NCBI RefSeq assembly: GCF_029844725.1
Contig: NZ_JAOCKJ010000013.1
Coordinates: 1-56,194, forward strand
Reading direction: 5' to 3'
Length of the DNA: 56,194 nucleotides
Source of the DNA: Pantoea sp. GD03673
Lineage (GTDB): Bacteria > Pseudomonadota > Gammaproteobacteria > Enterobacterales > Enterobacteriaceae
This document shows positions 53,572 to 56,194 of the stretch, piece after piece. Position 1 is the stretch's first letter, and every line of letters starts with the position of its first letter. Made by a program: the position numbers and the translations under genes. Below the pieces are notes generated by a model, which was not told where the DNA came from, ran no database searches, and worked only from the letters and a program-made list of their open reading frames with translations.

Positions 53572-54336
53572 TTATTCCTTACGTTGCTGTAAACGACGCA
53601 GGGAGCGTTCTCGACGGCTCTGCTCCCGACTTCTGTCCAGCAAGATTTCCTCTATGAACGCCAGGTGACGGTGTGAAGCCTCGCGCGCTTTTTCTGGCTC
53701 ACGGGCCACAATCGCCTCAAAGATTCTGGCGCGGTGACCGCTCACTTTTGCCAGCATTTCCCGGCGCGAGTAGAGCAATTCGAAATTCTGACGGACGTTT
53801 TGTTCCAGCATAGGGCCCATTGAGCGTAGCAAATGTAAAAGCACGACATTATGGGCTGCTTCTGTGACAGCGATCTGATACTGCATCACTGCGTCCGCTT
53901 CGGCGTCTAAATCGCCGCTGTCCTGCGCCTGCTGGATATTGACATGGCAGTCGCGAATGCGCAGCAGGTCTTCCTCGGTGCCGCGCAGTGCCGCGTAATA
54001 GGCGGCGATGCCTTCTAAGGCATGACGTGTTTCCAGCAGATCAAACTGTGATTCCGGATGGTCGGCAAGAAGCTCAACAAGGGGATCGCTCATGCTTTGC
54101 CAGAGATTCTCCTGTACGAACGTTCCGCCACCCTGTCGGCGCAGCAATAATCCTTTAGCTTCTAAGCGCTGGATAGCTTCGCGGAGAGACGGACGTGAGA
54201 CATCAAATTGTTTGGCGAGTTCGCGCTCAGGGAGCAGCTTCTCCCCCGGACGCAGGGTCCCTTCCATGATCAGGGATTCGAGCTGTTGCTCGATAGCGTC
54301 GGAGAGCTTAGGTTGGCGAATCTTACTGTAAGCCAT
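53572..54336 (-). CDS. pdhR: Pyruvate dehydrogenase complex repressor (GntR/FadR family)
   Basis: 254 residues. N-terminal winged helix-turn-helix ([36 protein letters not shown]), and C-terminal FCD effector domain binding pyruvate. Represses pdhR-aceEF-lpd when pyruvate is low. Start chosen at MAYSKIRQ as in E. coli; another ATG precedes it directly. A perfect PdhR box lies 34 bp upstream, implying autoregulation. Confidence 0.97.
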   Translation of the reverse strand: MAYSKIRQPKLSDAIEQQLESLIMEGTLRPGEKLLPERELAKQFDVSRPSLREAIQRLEAKGLLLRRQGGGTFVQENLWQSMSDPLVELLADHPESQFDLLETRHALEGIAAYYAALRGTEEDLLRIRDCHVNIQQAQDSGDLDAEADAVMQYQIAVTEAAHNVVLLHLLRSMGPMLEQNVRQNFELLYSRREMLAKVSGHRARIFEAIVAREPEKAREASHRHLAFIEEILLDRSREQSRRERSLRRLQQRKE

Positions 54337-54370
54337 CATCCCTTCTTATTAAACCAATCGTCCGGAGTAA

Positions 54371-54385
54371 ATTGGTAATACCAAT
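54371..54385 (-). promoter_or_regulatory. PdhR operator
   Basis: ATTGGTAATACCAAT, a perfect match to the known PdhR box ATTGGTnnnACCAAT, in the pdhR leader/promoter region. The remaining 515-bp pdhR-aroP gap shows no gene; it should carry both divergent promoters. TGTAAATGTTAAATAA at 54514 resembles a weak TyrR box for aroP. Confidence 0.9.
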
Positions 54386-54851
54386 TGCAAAGAGGTGCCG
54401 GTAAAGTAACAAAGTATTCACCTTGTGTCTATATGGTGTCTGCGACATTCCCCTCCCCTGCAAGCCTGTGCTGGCGCTAACTCGCGGTTAAAAAAATGAA
54501 AAATCCGCGTTCTTGTAAATGTTAAATAAATGCACTTTTACCAAACCTTACACCCGCTCAGTGCCCGGGCGCAGCGGTAACCATAAGTGAATGCTATTCG
54601 TCATTAATGGCATTTCATGGCAGAAGTTTGCAGGGACAGACGTGACGGCGACGGCGTTTTTTCAGCCAACTCTTAGCACGAAAGGCGAAAGCAGGTGCAA
54701 AGCGATTCGCTTATCACTATTCTTGTCGCCAGGGTAGCAGCGGGCAGCATTCATCACGCCGGATACCGTAAAATAATCAATACGTTATTGTAACTACTTC
54801 ATTACAGCGGACTGCGCTGCGAACGAAGAATAAAAACATCACGAGGTTTGT

Positions 54852-56194
54852 ATGGAACAACAGCAAGGCGAAGCGCTGAAACGTGGTCTCAAGAACCGCC
54901 ATATTCAGCTCATCGCGCTGGGTGGTGCAGTGGGAACCGGGCTGTTTCTGGGCAGCGCATCGGTCATTGAATCCGCCGGACCGGCCGTTATTCTGGGTTA
55001 TGCGATTGCCGGTTTTATTGCCTTTTTAATCATGCGCCAGCTGGGAGAAATGGTGGTTGAGGAGCCGGTTGCAGGCAGCTTCAGCCACTTCGCGTATAAA
55101 TACTGGGGTAACTTTGCCGGTTTCGCCTCAGGCTGGAACTACTGGGTGCTTTATGTGCTGGTTGCGATGGCAGAACTTACCGCCGTCGGTAAATATATCC
55201 AGTTCTGGTGGCCAGACTTTCCAACCTGGGCCTCAGCCGCCATCTTCTTCGTGATGATCAACGCCATCAACCTGACCAACGTGAAAGTGTTTGGTGAGAT
55301 GGAGTTCTGGTTCGCCATTATCAAAGTGGTCGCGGTAATCGGTATGATCCTGTTCGGTGGCTGGCTGCTGTTCGGCGGTCACGCAGGTCCGCAGGCGACC
55401 GTACGCAACCTGTGGGAACAGGGCGGATTTTTCCCGCACGGCATCGGCGGTCTTGTCGCGGTCATGGCGATTATCATGTTCTCGTTTGGCGGACTGGAGC
55501 TGGTGGGTATCACCGCTGCAGAGGCAGATAACCCGGAAGAGAGCATTCCAAAAGCCACCAACCAGGTGCTGTGGCGTATCCTGATTTTCTACATTGGTTC
55601 GCTGGCGGTGCTGCTGTCTCTGATGCCGTGGAGCCGTGTTACGTCAGAAGTCAGCCCGTTTGTCTTTATCTTCCACGAATTAGGCGATGCCATGGTGGCG
55701 AATGCGCTGAACGTGGTGATTCTGACAGCGGCCCTGTCGGTCTATAACAGCTGCGTTTACTGCAACAGCCGCATGCTGTTTGGTCTGGCCCAGCAGGGCA
55801 ATGCACCAAAAGCGCTGCTGAAAGTCGACGGTCGTGGTGTGCCGGTGTTAACCATTCTGGTCTCGGCTGTGGCCACGGCGCTGTGCGTGCTGATCAACTA
55901 CCTGATGCCAGGTGAAGCGTTTGGCCTGCTGATGTCACTGGTGGTCTCCGCGCTGGTGATCAACTGGGCGATGATTAGCCTGGCGCACCTCAAGTTCCGC
56001 CGTAAGAAAGATCAGCAGGGCGTAACCACCCGCTTTAAAGCGCTGCTCTATCCTGCGGGTAACTGGATTTGCCTGATCTTCCTGGCGGCGATTCTGGTGC
56101 TGATGGCAACCACGCCGGGCATGGCGATCTCTGTCTGGCTGATTCCGGTCTGGCTGGTCATTCTGGGGATAGGTTACTTTATCAAGAACCAGAC
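54852..56194 (+). CDS. aroP: Aromatic amino acid permease, 3' end outside the window
   Basis: APC-family transporter for phenylalanine, tyrosine and tryptophan; inner membrane, proton-coupled. 447 codons are present and the frame is open to the window edge; E. coli AroP has about 457, so perhaps ten residues and the stop are missing. Seen: LKRGLKNRHIQLIALGGAVG, GTGLFLGSASVIESAGPAV, and EYxxx-type GGLELVGITAAEADNP. ATG after ACGAGG. PheP and other paralogues are close relatives, but the position next to pdhR supports aroP. Confidence 0.93.
   Translation, partial: MEQQQGEALKRGLKNRHIQLIALGGAVGTGLFLGSASVIESAGPAVILGYAIAGFIAFLIMRQLGEMVVEEPVAGSFSHFAYKYWGNFAGFASGWNYWVLYVLVAMAELTAVGKYIQFWWPDFPTWASAAIFFVMINAINLTNVKVFGEMEFWFAIIKVVAVIGMILFGGWLLFGGHAGPQATVRNLWEQGGFFPHGIGGLVAVMAIIMFSFGGLELVGITAAEADNPEESIPKATNQVLWRILIFYIGSLAVLLSLMPWSRVTSEVSPFVFIFHELGDAMVANALNVVILTAALSVYNSCVYCNSRMLFGLAQQGNAPKALLKVDGRGVPVLTILVSAVATALCVLINYLMPGEAFGLLMSLVVSALVINWAMISLAHLKFRRKKDQQGVTTRFKALLYPAGNWICLIFLAAILVLMATTPGMAISVWLIPVWLVILGIGYFIKNQ

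Overview
The window looks like chromosome from an enterobacterium, most likely Erwiniaceae (Pantoea/Erwinia-like). Its backbone is the E. coli 2.5-3.7 minute region read in reverse: mrcB, hrpB, thpR, sfsA, dksA, gluQ, pcnB, folK, panBCD, yadHG, can, hpt, cueO, yacC, speE, speD, yacL, acnB, lpdA, aceF, aceE, pdhR, aroP. The genus is inferred from protein similarity as remembered, with no search. I found no rRNA, tRNA, insertion sequence or integrase.

Layout. Bases 1-12.3 kb are housekeeping: PBP1b with a polyglutamine tail, the HrpB helicase, RNA ligase/phosphodiesterase ThpR, SfsA, DksA, GluQ, poly(A) polymerase with a conserved AUU start, HPPK and pantothenate synthesis. At 12.3-13.3 kb an AT-rich membrane acyltransferase is inserted. 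At 13.7-22.3 kb are the YadGH exporter, carbonic anhydrase, Hpt, a Cys/Met PLP enzyme, CueO with a CueR-type promoter, YacC and spermidine synthesis. At 22.3-30.9 kb an accessory catabolic island sits between speD and yacL. It holds a DeoR regulator, PdxA2 and a four-carbon-acid kinase, facing an Fe-alcohol dehydrogenase, a DapA/NanA-type lyase, a sodium:solute symporter, a sialidase-fold protein and an SDR; the substrate is unknown but should be a sugar acid. YacL and AcnB follow, then a roughly 1 kb stretch without a recognisable gene, then padC with a divergent LysR regulator.

At 36.6-47.2 kb a complete type I-E CRISPR-Cas locus sits between acnB/padC and lpdA. Array 1 has 20 repeats (one degenerate) with a leader next to cas2. 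The minus-strand operon is cas3, cas8e, cse2, cas7e, cas5e, cas6e, cas1, cas2. Array 2, upstream of cas3, is small and badly decayed but keeps a recognisable leader. cas3 carries one in-frame TGA where relatives have tryptophan; every Cascade and adaptation gene is intact.

The most interesting signal is in the 341-bp cas3-cas8e gap. A lone repeat-like element on the opposite strand is followed by a pseudo-spacer whose first 20 bases match, at 16 positions, a site in the same gap. That site has a perfectly placed AAG PAM. It lies just upstream of a good sigma-70 promoter for an unannotated 42-residue single-span membrane peptide, itself 46 bp upstream of cas8e. This has the architecture of a Cascade-guided repression module: either CreTA-like (crRNA-like antitoxin repressing a toxin that addicts the cell to Cascade) or CreR-like (autorepression of cas genes). 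The CreTA reading would also explain why Cascade is intact while cas3, not needed for repression, is broken.

The window closes with lpdA-aceF-aceE-pdhR (pyruvate dehydrogenase and its repressor, with a perfect PdhR box) and the start of aroP, which runs off the end.
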